From CAZKXU01 sp964556665 (GTDB taxonomy: Bacteria; Bdellovibrionota_C; UBA2361; CAZKXU01): a stretch of 61,992 bases of DNA. Position 1 is the stretch's first letter, and each line of letters begins with the position of its first letter. The notes beneath the pieces are model-generated. The model made no database searches and was not told the origin of the DNA. It saw nothing but the letters and a program-made list of their open reading frames with translations. The stretch lies in NCBI GenBank assembly GCA_964556665.1, contig CAZKXU010000005.1:1-61992 (forward strand), given 5' to 3'. The position numbers were made by a program, and so were the translations under genes. Below are positions 8,345-16,856 of this stretch, piece by piece.

Positions 8345-10339
8345 CTAGAATCTTACCGTAATACCACCGGTGTAGGATCTACCTTGACCGCCAGGGATTG
8401 TACCTACACGCTGCCTTATAACCTCGGCATAATCATAATCCTCATCAAAGGCGTTATTAACTGTCGCAAAGAGCTCAGTCCTATTATTCCACCATGGTAG
8501 CCTATAATATGCTGCGAAGTTTGCTAAATAGTATTCATCAGCTTTGTTCCAATCACTTCGATACTGCCATGCATTACTTAAAGTGAAGCTATCTGATACA
8601 CGAAAGGACAGAATAGCATTAACCATGTGGTCGATTACAAATGTTAGCTCATTACCTGAAGCCTTATCCTCACTATCAGTTAGGTGACTGCCACCTAAAA
8701 ACATATCAAAACGCTTTGATGGACGCCATTTAAACTCCCACTCAATACCTTGGACCTCTTGACCTTCAAGATTAGTCTGTACCGTAACATTGTTAACTAC
8801 TTTTCTTGAAATGAAGTCTTCTGTGTCATTTACAAAGTATACTAACGACGCAAGAAACTCATTTCCCTTAGTATAGAAGAACCCGATATCAATACCATCC
8901 ATAACCTCAGGATCTAGATTTGGATCACCATCGGAGACCGTGGTATCTGTAAATAGCTCAAAAGAATTTGGCGATCGGTAGGATGTGCCATATAGAGCTT
9001 TAAATACCAAGTTGCTATTAATATCGTATAATGCTCCTACCCTATAGTCAGTATGGCTTCCTGTTTCACTATTATCTGACACACGAGAACCTCCTACTAC
9101 GCGGAACGGATCAGTGATATCATATGTAAAGTTTGCATATATAGCAGTGTCATCTAGATCCACACTATCACCCTTACTACCAAATGATGCTATAGTTCGA
9201 GAACAACTACCATCTGTCCTAGCTGCACAGCGTGGTTCCGCCTCATAAACATCATATAAGGCTCCAACTATGACATTGAACTTTTTACTTGCTGAAATGT
9301 CTGCGTAAACTTCAGCACCATACTTAGCTTGCTCTGAAGTAACTTGAGTATTTCTTGGTATTAACGGATCCTGCGCGTTTAAATTGCCAATGTTCTGGAT
9401 GTCATCATGCAGTTCATAACGTAAAGTGGAATGTAACTTCACATTATCACTCCAGTCCCATACATGGCGTGCATCAAAAAAATACCCCTCTTCATTAGAA
9501 GATGTTACCGGGAAGGTATTTGATATCGGGCCAACACCGTACTTGCCAGGATGATCCCTATCCCACATCATTACGTCAAACTCAAAATTACCGTAACCAA
9601 GATTTGCAAAGATATCTGTTATATCCTCAAACATGGTTACATTATAGCCAGCTCCACGCTCATCCTGGTCCTTACGGATAGCCTTAACTTCACCATCTTT
9701 TTCCTTCACGGTGGCAGAGATAAAATATCTCCAGTTACCTTTTGAGTGTGCAGATGAGATTCGCGCTTCGTTCGAATCAAAACTGCCTCTAGCATAAGTT
9801 AGCTCTGCAAAATTACCCTTAAGGTCCTTTTTTGTAATCACATTAATTACAGCGTTAAGCGCGTTAGTGCCGTAAAGTACTGAGGCCGGCCCACGCACTA
9901 ACTCAACACGCTCTACTGCTGCTAGTGGAATCCAGTTTAGGTCAAAACCTCCAGTTCCAGCATTATATACTGGATGACCATTTACTAGTAACAACACTTT
10001 AGAGCTTCTTGTGTCTGCTGCAAAGTTGTTTCTTACCGCCACCATGTTATAAACAGTAAAGCCAACGTCATAAGTCGCAATACCAGTCATAAAGCCAACT
10101 GCCTCATTTAGACTCTGTGCACCTATATTTCTGATGTCACTTGCTGTTAATACACTAGTAACTGCCGGAGCATCTGAAGATTTCTCCGCGCGCTTTGACG
10201 CCGACACAATTTCGACGTTCATTAACGCCTCAAGATCTAAGGCGTATAAATCATCTCCTTCTCCCTCGGCTCTTACTACCTGTGCAAAAAGAGGAAGCAT
10301 TATCAAGCTTGCTATTGCTATAATTTTTTTTCCGTTCAT
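8345..10339 (-). CDS. TonB-dependent outer membrane receptor (paralog 1)
   Basis: About 664 residues. A signal peptide ends near VVRAEG. A region like NVEIVSASKR precedes the plug domain (about 55-160, with VNGHPVYN and RGPASVLYGTNALNAVINVITK), followed by a 22-strand-type beta barrel that ends in GGITVRF with the terminal Phe of outer membrane proteins. Such receptors take up siderophores, vitamin B12, metals or sugars with TonB energy; the substrate is not evident here. I prefer ATG 10339 to 10345: AGGAG lies 8 bases before 10339 but only 2 before 10345. It is a close tandem paralog of the gene at 10591-12591, and an ABC importer operon lies upstream on the same strand. A strong terminator follows. 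Confidence 0.95.
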   Translation of the reverse strand: MNGKKIIAIASLIMLPLFAQVVRAEGEGDDLYALDLEALMNVEIVSASKRAEKSSDAPAVTSVLTASDIRNIGAQSLNEAVGFMTGIATYDVGFTVYNMVAVRNNFAADTRSSKVLLLVNGHPVYNAGTGGFDLNWIPLAAVERVELVRGPASVLYGTNALNAVINVITKKDLKGNFAELTYARGSFDSNEARISSAHSKGNWRYFISATVKEKDGEVKAIRKDQDERGAGYNVTMFEDITDIFANLGYGNFEFDVMMWDRDHPGKYGVGPISNTFPVTSSNEEGYFFDARHVWDWSDNVKLHSTLRYELHDDIQNIGNLNAQDPLIPRNTQVTSEQAKYGAEVYADISASKKFNVIVGALYDVYEAEPRCAARTDGSCSRTIASFGSKGDSVDLDDTAIYANFTYDITDPFRVVGGSRVSDNSETGSHTDYRVGALYDINSNLVFKALYGTSYRSPNSFELFTDTTVSDGDPNLDPEVMDGIDIGFFYTKGNEFLASLVYFVNDTEDFISRKVVNNVTVQTNLEGQEVQGIEWEFKWRPSKRFDMFLGGSHLTDSEDKASGNELTFVIDHMVNAILSFRVSDSFTLSNAWQYRSDWNKADEYYLANFAAYYRLPWWNNRTELFATVNNAFDEDYDYAEVIRQRVGTIPGGQGRSYTGGITVRF

Positions 10340-10545
10340 TATCATCTCTCCTAATAATTAAAACTGCTGACAACCGACTTAGTACCTTTTAATCAGTAAC
10401 TTCCATGATTCTTGAGCTCTAAGCAATACACGATCTTTTACTTAGCTAAGATTAGAATCTCACATTATAAATATTCAACAGATTGCACACTAGTACATAT
10501 TGTGTATAGGCTAGCCAGTTCTATACTACTTAGCTATGCAACGTG

Positions 10546-10568
10546 GTCGGCTATTTTGCATAACCGAC
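10546..10568 (-). terminator. Weak hairpin after second TonB receptor gene
   Basis: GTCGGCTAT (10546-10554) pairs with ATAACCGAC (10560-10568) with one G-T pair, 22 bases after the minus-strand stop at 10591. No T-run follows, so termination is doubtful and the two receptor genes may be partly co-transcribed. The remaining spacer to 10339 shows nothing else. Confidence 0.3.
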
Positions 10569-10590
10569 TCTTCTGTCAAATACCCAAATA

Positions 10591-12591
10591 CTAAAACCTC
10601 ACCGTAATACCACCGGTATATGATCTACCTTGACCGCCAGGAATTGTACCTACGCGTTGCCTTACAAGCTCAGCATAGTCATAATCCTCATCAAAAGCGT
10701 TATTAACTGTAGCAAAGAGCTCAGTCTTATTATTCCACCATGGTAGTCTATAATATGCTGCGAAGTTTGCTAAATAATACTCATCAGCCTTATTCCAATC
10801 ACTTCGATACTGCCATGCGTTACTTAATGTAAAACTATCTGATACATGATAAGCAAACACTGCATTAACCATGTGGTCGATTACAAATGCCAGCTCATTA
10901 CCCGTAGCCTTATCCTCACTATCAGTTAAATGACTGCCTCCTAAGAACATTTCATAACGTTTTGATGGACGCCATTTAAACTCCCACTCAATACCTTGAA
11001 CTTCTTGACCCTCAAGATTGGTCTGCACGGTAACATTATTGATTACAGTTCTTGAAATGAAGTCCTCTGTGTCATTAAAAAAGTATATCAATGACGCTAG
11101 GAACTCATTTCCCTTAGTATAGAAAAACCCGATATCTATACCATCCATAGCTTCAACATCAAGATCGGCACTTCCTTTAGAAGTTCTTGTATCTGTATAG
11201 AGCTCAAAGGCATTAGGAGAACGATATGAGGTACCATATAATGCTTTAAACACCAGATTGCTATTTATATCGTACAAACCACCTACCCGATAATCTGTAT
11301 GAGACCCAGTTTCACTGTTATCAGAGAAGCGAGCACCACCAACTAAACGAAAGGGCTCACTTATATCGTATGTAAAGTTTGTATATAAAGCAGTATCATC
11401 AAGATCGATACTGTCACCCTTACTACCAAATGAGGCTACTGCACTTGAACAGCTCCCATCATTCCTAGGAACGCATCGGGGCTTGGCTTCATAAACATCA
11501 TACAAAGCGCCAAGTATTACATTAAAATTATCACTTGCTGAGATGTCAGCATAGACTTCTGCTCCATACTTTGATTGCTCAGAGGTAGCCTGCGCGTTTT
11601 TAGAAGGGACTAGAGGATCATTTAAATTCAAGTTATCGATCGACTGCTCGTCGTCATGTGTTTCATAACGCAACGTAGTGTGAACCTTGGCCTTTTCACT
11701 CCAATTCCAGCTGTGGCGCGCATCAAAAAAATACCCTTCTTCTGTGAACTTGTTCACCGGAAAACTACTTGAAACAGGCCCAATACCGTACTTAGCTGGA
11801 TGCTCCCTATTCCACCACATCATATCGAACTCAAAGTTACTGTAGCCAACATTTGCAAACAGATTTTTTACATCATCAAACATCGTGGTGCTAAAACCTG
11901 CTCCACGCTCATCCTGGTCCTTACGAATTGACTTAGTTTCCCCATCGCTATCTTTTAGAGTTGTCGAGATAAAATATCTCCAATTGCCCTTTGAATGAGC
12001 GGATGAAAGACGCCCCTCGTTAGTCTCAAAACTTCCCCTTGCATAAGTTAACTCTGCAAAACTACCCTTAAGATCTTTTTTGGTAATTACATTGATAACT
12101 GCGTTAAGGGCGTTCGTGCCGTAAAGCACTGAGGCGGGTCCACGTACCAACTCAACACGCTCCACAGCTGCTAGTGGGATCCAGTTTAGATCAAAGCCAC
12201 CTGTGCCGGCGTTATAGATAGGGTGACCATTTACCAATAACAACAACTTGGAACTCCTTGTGTCAGCTGCGAAGTTGTTTCTTACCGCAACCAAGTTATA
12301 ATTAGTAAAGCTTACATCGTAAGTTGCTATACCGGTCATAAAGCCGACTGCTTCATTTAGGCTTCGCGCACCAAGATTTTTAATATCATTTGCAGTTAAT
12401 ACACTTGTAACCGCTGGGGCATCTGATGATTTCTCCGCACGTTTGGAAGCCGATACAATTTCGACGTTCATTAAGGCCTCAAGATCTAAGGCATACAAAT
12501 CATCTCCTTTCTCCTCAGCACGTACCTCCTGTGTAAGAAGCGGAAGGAGTACTAAGCTAGCTAAAAACATACTTTTTATCGACCCACACAT
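10591..12591 (-). CDS. TonB-dependent outer membrane receptor (paralog 2)
   Basis: About 666 residues with the same architecture as its downstream neighbour: signal peptide ending in EVRAEE, NVEIVSASKR, plug with RGPASVLYGTNALNAV, barrel ending in GGITVRF. By eye roughly four of five residues match the paralog; differences cluster in barrel segments that should be surface loops (for example around residues 200-290). That pattern suggests duplication followed by change in ligand specificity. I start at ATG 12591, because GGAG lies 9 bases upstream and the signal peptide begins there (MCGSIKSMFLAS); a longer reading to 12678 adds a basic, non-signal tail. Confidence 0.94.
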   Translation of the reverse strand: MCGSIKSMFLASLVLLPLLTQEVRAEEKGDDLYALDLEALMNVEIVSASKRAEKSSDAPAVTSVLTANDIKNLGARSLNEAVGFMTGIATYDVSFTNYNLVAVRNNFAADTRSSKLLLLVNGHPIYNAGTGGFDLNWIPLAAVERVELVRGPASVLYGTNALNAVINVITKKDLKGSFAELTYARGSFETNEGRLSSAHSKGNWRYFISTTLKDSDGETKSIRKDQDERGAGFSTTMFDDVKNLFANVGYSNFEFDMMWWNREHPAKYGIGPVSSSFPVNKFTEEGYFFDARHSWNWSEKAKVHTTLRYETHDDEQSIDNLNLNDPLVPSKNAQATSEQSKYGAEVYADISASDNFNVILGALYDVYEAKPRCVPRNDGSCSSAVASFGSKGDSIDLDDTALYTNFTYDISEPFRLVGGARFSDNSETGSHTDYRVGGLYDINSNLVFKALYGTSYRSPNAFELYTDTRTSKGSADLDVEAMDGIDIGFFYTKGNEFLASLIYFFNDTEDFISRTVINNVTVQTNLEGQEVQGIEWEFKWRPSKRYEMFLGGSHLTDSEDKATGNELAFVIDHMVNAVFAYHVSDSFTLSNAWQYRSDWNKADEYYLANFAAYYRLPWWNNKTELFATVNNAFDEDYDYAELVRQRVGTIPGGQGRSYTGGITVRF

Positions 12592-12924
12592 TGTGCCATT
12601 CTCCAAATAATAAATCTGTACCGACAATAATTTATTCCAATCATTAGATACTCTTCTAGATTTTTTGATTCTACGCAATACAATATTATTGTTGCTCCTG
12701 CTGAGACTGACCTTAGAATGCTGGTTTATCTAGCAGAACCGGAGAGCGTCCTGCCTTAGGAGACCGCTCCACATGCTACTAGTCTACTTAAAATACCGGC
12801 TAGTCGTATCAATGAATGTTAAATCCAACTCCGATTAAGTTTCTTAAGCAGAGAGCCAGGATTACGAAATCTGTAATAATCCTTAATTGACAAACTACGG
12901 CGTCGTATACACCTCTCCAGTCCT

Positions 12925-13148
12925 GACTATTACCCACTAGTATTGAAAAACTTAGTTTGGGGTTTTGTCCCTTTCTCAGTCCTAATCCTATTTCCCAGTC
13001 TTCGTCCTCGTCTTTTTCCTTGTCTTTGTCCTTGTCAGTTATCCTAGTCCCAGACAAAAAGACGAGGACGAAGACTGGGAAATAGGATTAGGACTGCAAA
13101 AAGACAAGCTACAAAACTCGCACTTTTTATGACTTGTGGGTAATAGTC
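12925..13148. repeat. Composite inverted-repeat element with 41-bp perfect arms
   Basis: The inner arms 12977-13017 and 13056-13096 are perfect 41-bp reverse complements around a 38-base loop. The loop and arms consist of GTCTTTGTCCTTGTC-like runs. An outer 12-bp pair (GACTATTACCCA at 12925-12936, complement at 13137-13148) frames it. GAAAAACTTAGTTTGGG inside matches the module at 1-66. Apparent ORFs here encode Lys/Asp-rich repeats and are by-products. The rest of 12592-13217 holds no gene that I can see. Confidence 0.85.
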
Positions 13149-13217
13149 CTCTCCAGTCACCATCAAACAACACTTTTAGCTCTCGGCGACTTATCTCGCC
13201 ATATGCCAACGAAGCAG

Positions 13218-13976
13218 TCATATGGCTTTACCCAATACTTCCGAGAATATTTCAAAAGAACGTTGTCTAAGGTGATTAAAATCCTGCGTTGTAGTAAGTG
13301 TCGGTGAACGAGGGTATGGTAAATTAACAGTCAGAATATCGAGAACCCTAGTTGGGAGTTTTGATAGAAAGATCACCTGATCGCCTAGTGCAATTGCCTC
13401 TTCAAGATCATGACTAATAAAGATCACAGATAACTGCATATTCTTGGCAATGTCAGATATTACTCGTCTTAGTGTAATGGTTCTTTCGTAGTCAAGAGCA
13501 GCAAAAGGCTCATCAAGCAGCAGGAGTTTGGGTTTAATAATAAGTGCTCTTAAGATGCAAACGGCTTGTGCTTGACCACCCGAGAGTGAATATACTCTCT
13601 GATTGAGATCAAGCGAGATTCCTGTTTGTGCCAACAGCTGCTCTAGGCGTTGCTGCTTTTCGATATAATTGACACCCTTCAATGAGAGCGGAAAAGTAAT
13701 GTTTTCCTTGACTGAGCACCAGGGCAGCAAGCTTCTTCTGTAATCTTGGAAAACATATCCCACTTGTCCATTATTGGAGGATACTCCATCAATCGAACCT
13801 TGATAATCTCTATCCAAGCCAGCAAGTATATTTACAAGTGTAGTTTTGCCACATCCGTTGGGACCGAATATAGTTGTAAACGAGTTGTCTGGCACTGCGA
13901 AGCTGATCTGATTCAGAACCTTTTTTTGTCCTTGATTAGTTATAAATGATTTTGAAACCTCTCTTATTTTAATCAT
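13218..13976 (-). CDS. ABC transporter ATPase, NitT/TauT (SsuB/TauB) type
   Basis: A 252-residue ATP-binding subunit of a nitrate/sulfonate/taurine-type importer. Walker A is GPNGCGKTT (about 38-46), the Q-loop VFQDYRRSLLPW is of the TauB/SsuB kind, and the signature is LSGGQAQAVCILRAL. Walker B is LLLLDEPFAALD and the H-loop FISHDLEEAI. The signature has Cys-Ile where most relatives have Ala-Leu, probably harmless. Its start overlaps the stop of the permease gene by 4 bases, so it is the last gene of the importer operon 16067-13218. It should sit on the inner face of the cytoplasmic membrane and power uptake. Confidence 0.93.
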   Translation of the reverse strand: MIKIREVSKSFITNQGQKKVLNQISFAVPDNSFTTIFGPNGCGKTTLVNILAGLDRDYQGSIDGVSSNNGQVGYVFQDYRRSLLPWCSVKENITFPLSLKGVNYIEKQQRLEQLLAQTGISLDLNQRVYSLSGGQAQAVCILRALIIKPKLLLLDEPFAALDYERTITLRRVISDIAKNMQLSVIFISHDLEEAIALGDQVIFLSKLPTRVLDILTVNLPYPRSPTLTTTQDFNHLRQRSFEIFSEVLGKAI

Positions 13977-14725
13977 TTGCCAGTCCAGTAGATGAAGCGA
14001 GACTCAAGTTTTACCAGGATCTTATTAGCGACATATCCTATAATTCCCAGCACGATCAGGAGAGCGTAAAGAGTGGATACCGAGTTGGTAAGGTACGAAT
14101 CATAAACTCGCTGTCCTAGTCCAAAATCTGTTCCAATAAACATCTCGGAAACAACTGTTACAATAAGTGATTGAGCCAGCGCTAATCTTAGACCAACAAA
14201 AATCTGCGGAAGAGCGTCCATGATAAGAATTTTATAAAAGATCTGAAATCTATTAGCTCCAAAAACAGCAGCCATTTTGCGTCTAGTAGGATCAACCAAA
14301 GTAACCCCATACGAAGTGTTAACAACCATAAGCAAAAAGGTAGGTGTGAAGGCCATGGCAACCTTTGATGGATCCCCAATTCCAAAGACGATCAAAAAAA
14401 GAGGAAAGATCGCCGTGACAGGCATTGATCTTATAAATTCGAGTGGAAATTCAAAAATTCTTCTAAGTGTGCTCGACAGTCCCAGCAAAAGACCGACGAA
14501 CACCCCTGCTATTATTCCAAACGAAAAGCCATAGCCCCAGCGAATTATGGTTGCTGATATGTCGTTAAGTACTTCTCCGCTTGCAAATAAAGCTACTAAC
14601 CGACCAGATACGTTTTTAAGTGGTGGAAGCAGGACTGGAGAGCTAATCTGTAGGATATCAGCAGATATGACCCACAAAATCGGGATAAGTAGTAAACTGA
14701 ATATTTGTAGAGATAGATTTCTCAC
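13973..14725 (-). CDS. ABC transporter permease, NitT/TauT (SsuC/TauC) type
   Basis: A 250-residue integral membrane subunit with about six hydrophobic helices and the BPD_transp_1 EAA-like loop around ANRFQIFYKILIMDALPQIF. RSMPVTAIFPLFLIVFGIGD is characteristic of the SsuC/TauC group. The start is GTG 14725, one base after the stop of the binding-protein gene, with AAGG in that stop region. The ATPase gene overlaps its end by 4 bases, indicating tight translational coupling. Together the three genes make a complete importer. Confidence 0.93.
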   Translation of the reverse strand: MRNLSLQIFSLLLIPILWVISADILQISSPVLLPPLKNVSGRLVALFASGEVLNDISATIIRWGYGFSFGIIAGVFVGLLLGLSSTLRRIFEFPLEFIRSMPVTAIFPLFLIVFGIGDPSKVAMAFTPTFLLMVVNTSYGVTLVDPTRRKMAAVFGANRFQIFYKILIMDALPQIFVGLRLALAQSLIVTVVSEMFIGTDFGLGQRVYDSYLTNSVSTLYALLIVLGIIGYVANKILVKLESRFIYWTGK

Positions 14726-14726
14726 C

Positions 14727-16067
14727 TTATTGCTTTGGCTCCTCGTGCCTGACAGTTGCGCTATGATTCAGTTGAACTCGAACAGAATCAACTGTTCTTA
14801 AGTACGAATCCTCCACAAAATCTCTAAAATCAGGAATCTCTTCATCTTTAAAGTTTGCGTCATCCTCCTTAAGCAGCTCAAAATTCTCCCTCATTAGATC
14901 GAGTGGGCCCTCCTCAAGTCGAACTTTGTGCACATACTGTGGCCATAATCTCTTAAAGGCTGAGGGCTCAAAAGTAATTGCCTTTGAAAGTATCGCAAAG
15001 GCTTCATCGTTATGATCCTGAATAAACTTTTCCGCTTGGATAAGAGCTTTTAGAATTTTGCCAGGCACATCCGGATGCTTGGTGATAGCATCAGAGTGGC
15101 CGGTCAGTAGTGATTCATATCTATAAAGTTCCGGTTCAGTCAGATTAATTACTTTATCTGGCATCTGCATTACGGCCTGAGTGCCCCATGGTTCCCACAT
15201 AGAAAACGCATCCACTGCACCGCCGACCAGAGCCGCAGGCATGGCTGGTGGCTGCATGGAAGAAAGCTTAAGCTCCGTTCGTGCAATATTGTATTTTTTC
15301 ATGATGCGCCCGAGGAAAAAATACGAGACCGTACCAGGTAGATATGCGATCCTCTTTCCCTTGAGATCGCTGAACGAAGAGATCCCTCGGTCTTTTCTTG
15401 CAAAGACTGACGTTTCAGGATTCTGTTGCAACATCGCTAAGATCTTTAAAGGGGGTTTCGAGGCTGCAAGATAAGTGAAAGGCCCTTCCCCTCCGGACAT
15501 GTAATCAGCCTTTTTAGCTACAAGCAGATCCTGACAGATTTTGGCATTCGTGGCGGTTTCAAACTTCGGCTCAATTCCGTGAGCAGTAAAGAATCCCTTG
15601 GCCTCAGCGATATAAAGCAAAGCTGACACCATATTGTTTGGGCGACAAAAAACTACCGGAGCAATACCACCTTTGCTATTGTCAGAAAGTTGACCTTGGA
15701 AGAAAGCATCGTCAAACAACGTCGAGTGATTCTGAAAGCTTGCCAAAGATGCAATAACCTTAATTGGATTTTTTGAATAACCAATAAAAGCTACATTTGA
15801 GTCAACTATGGTTCCTATCTCAATGTCTCCTGAAATGAGAGCATCCATAGTCATCTTGCCCGTCTGAAACTTACGATAATCTACTTCAATCCCATTCTTG
15901 ACAAATATGCTGTCGTGCTTTGCAACCAGGGGTAGGACTCCAAGGTTTGCTGTACTGCCGAGTATTAGCTTTTGCTCTTCCGCCAAACCAATCGATGCGT
16001 GGAATACTAGCGCAGCTAGAAGGAGTATTAGGTCTGTAAGAAAACTTCGTAATAAATTATGCTGCAT
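14727..16067 (-). CDS. ABC importer substrate-binding protein with apparent duplicated N-lobe
   Basis: A 446-residue NMT1/SsuA-type periplasmic binding protein with a signal peptide cleaved near GLAEE. Usual relatives have about 320-340 residues. Here two lobe-I-like segments follow one another: residues about 33-115 (LGVLPLVAKHDSIFVKNGI ... KMTMDALISGDIEIG) and about 135-210 (NNMVSALLYIAEAKGFFTAHGI ... QDLLVAKKADYMSGG). Lobe II and the rest follow (FSDLKGKRIAYLPGT, GGAVDAFSMWEPW). The ligand cannot be read from sequence; nitrate, sulfonates, taurine or a thiamine precursor are family options. First gene of the importer operon. The N-lobe duplication is inferred by eye. Confidence 0.88.
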   Translation of the reverse strand: MQHNLLRSFLTDLILLLAALVFHASIGLAEEQKLILGSTANLGVLPLVAKHDSIFVKNGIEVDYRKFQTGKMTMDALISGDIEIGTIVDSNVAFIGYSKNPIKVIASLASFQNHSTLFDDAFFQGQLSDNSKGGIAPVVFCRPNNMVSALLYIAEAKGFFTAHGIEPKFETATNAKICQDLLVAKKADYMSGGEGPFTYLAASKPPLKILAMLQQNPETSVFARKDRGISSFSDLKGKRIAYLPGTVSYFFLGRIMKKYNIARTELKLSSMQPPAMPAALVGGAVDAFSMWEPWGTQAVMQMPDKVINLTEPELYRYESLLTGHSDAITKHPDVPGKILKALIQAEKFIQDHNDEAFAILSKAITFEPSAFKRLWPQYVHKVRLEEGPLDLMRENFELLKEDDANFKDEEIPDFRDFVEDSYLRTVDSVRVQLNHSATVRHEEPKQ

Positions 16068-16105
16068 ATCAAATCGACTCCCTGTTATGATCCTGAGTTC
16101 TTTGC

Positions 16106-16450
16106 TTACTTGGCTTTGGTGTTAGACTTTCCAAATACTCCAACATCCGTCTTTCCCTGCTTAAGCTGACTAAGATCTTGATGAGTAAGTTTACTGGTTT
16201 TAATATCGATTACAATAGCAACAAAGAATGATGTGACAAAATAAAAGATCGATAATGAAAGTATCACCGTCAATCGTCAGCCGCTCCTGTCTCGATACAA
16301 ATGCAAAACCAGCACCAAGTTCTAAGAGAAAGTTTTGTAGGTTCTGAATAAGAGCTTCTTCTAAGTCCGATCTAGCACACGATGCAAAGCTGGCACGTTT
16401 AAAAACTCTGTTATTAAAAAAATATGTACTGAAGAAAGGTTGCTTTCGGC
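16106..16450 (-). pseudogene. Decayed DUF1016 (YhcG-like PD-(D/E)XK nuclease) gene fragment
   Basis: Reading the minus strand across frames gives FLITEFLNVPALHRVLD, then after a frameshift DLEEALIQNLQNFLLELG and GFAFVSRQERLTIDG and IIDLLFCH. After another frameshift it gives VIDIKTSKLTHQDLSQL and a stop at 16106. This order matches the C-terminal nuclease domain of DUF1016/YhcG proteins (EALI..FLLELG.GFAFVGRQ ... DLLFYH ... IDLK). At least two frameshifts and no usable start remain, so it is a dead remnant. The last 55 codons look like a small membrane protein when read alone, which is misleading. It lies just upstream of the importer operon. Confidence 0.8.
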
Positions 16451-16826
16451 TACACGAAAGATCGTCATGGAAATCTAATCTTAAAGGAATTTTAAGCGCT
16501 TGAGATCAAAGAGGTACTGACATAAATGGCGGAGCGAACACTAACGCACTTAAGTTATCGATTACCTTAAAAGTGACTTAGAACCACAGCAATCCCACAA
16601 CGCTGGTGATCCGAACTCCAGCGATTTCTTGGGAGCTGGCGGGGAATGAACAGCCACGGAGTGAAGCAAGTCCGGGTAAGTTCATTTGGTACTGGATTGG
16701 GGAGTAATTTTGGCATGAAGGCAAGAGATGTTTAAGCTACAGGGAACTATTTGAAATTACTAGTTATTCAAGCTACAGTTACACTAAGCTGCTTTTATAG
16801 AATATACTTGATAAAAATACGTTGCA
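16451..16826. other. Intergenic stretch without recognised feature
   Basis: About 375 bases between the nuclease remnant and the DUF4143 operator. I find no ORF, tRNA or strong hairpin. It may hold older, unrecognisable remains of the DUF1016 gene's 5' end. Confidence 0.5.
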
Positions 16827-16848
16827 ATTGTCGATTATAATCGACAAT
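16827..16848. promoter_or_regulatory. Perfect 22-bp palindrome upstream of second DUF4143 ATPase
   Basis: Half-site ATTGTCGATTA and its exact reverse complement abut at 16837/16838. The site ends 9 bases before the ATG at 16857. Size, lack of spacer, position and the TCG...CGA core all resemble the palindrome at 1318-1339 upstream of the other DUF4143 gene. A repressor or self-binding site is inferred. Confidence 0.6.
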
Positions 16849-16856
16849 AATGGATT

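Noticed and set aside
12925..13148. CRISPR-like array
   Set aside because: The repeats are inverted and of variable spacing, without regular spacers; no cas genes occur in the window.
12809..13221. Two minus-strand ORFs rich in Lys, Asp and Glu
   Set aside because: They are direct readings of the GTCTTTGTCCTTGTC repeat runs within the inverted-repeat element; no ribosome site, low complexity.
16106..16273. Possible 55-residue small membrane protein with TTG start
   Set aside because: Read together with the upstream frames it is the C-terminus of a frameshifted DUF1016 nuclease gene; the apparent membrane helix results from the shifted frame.
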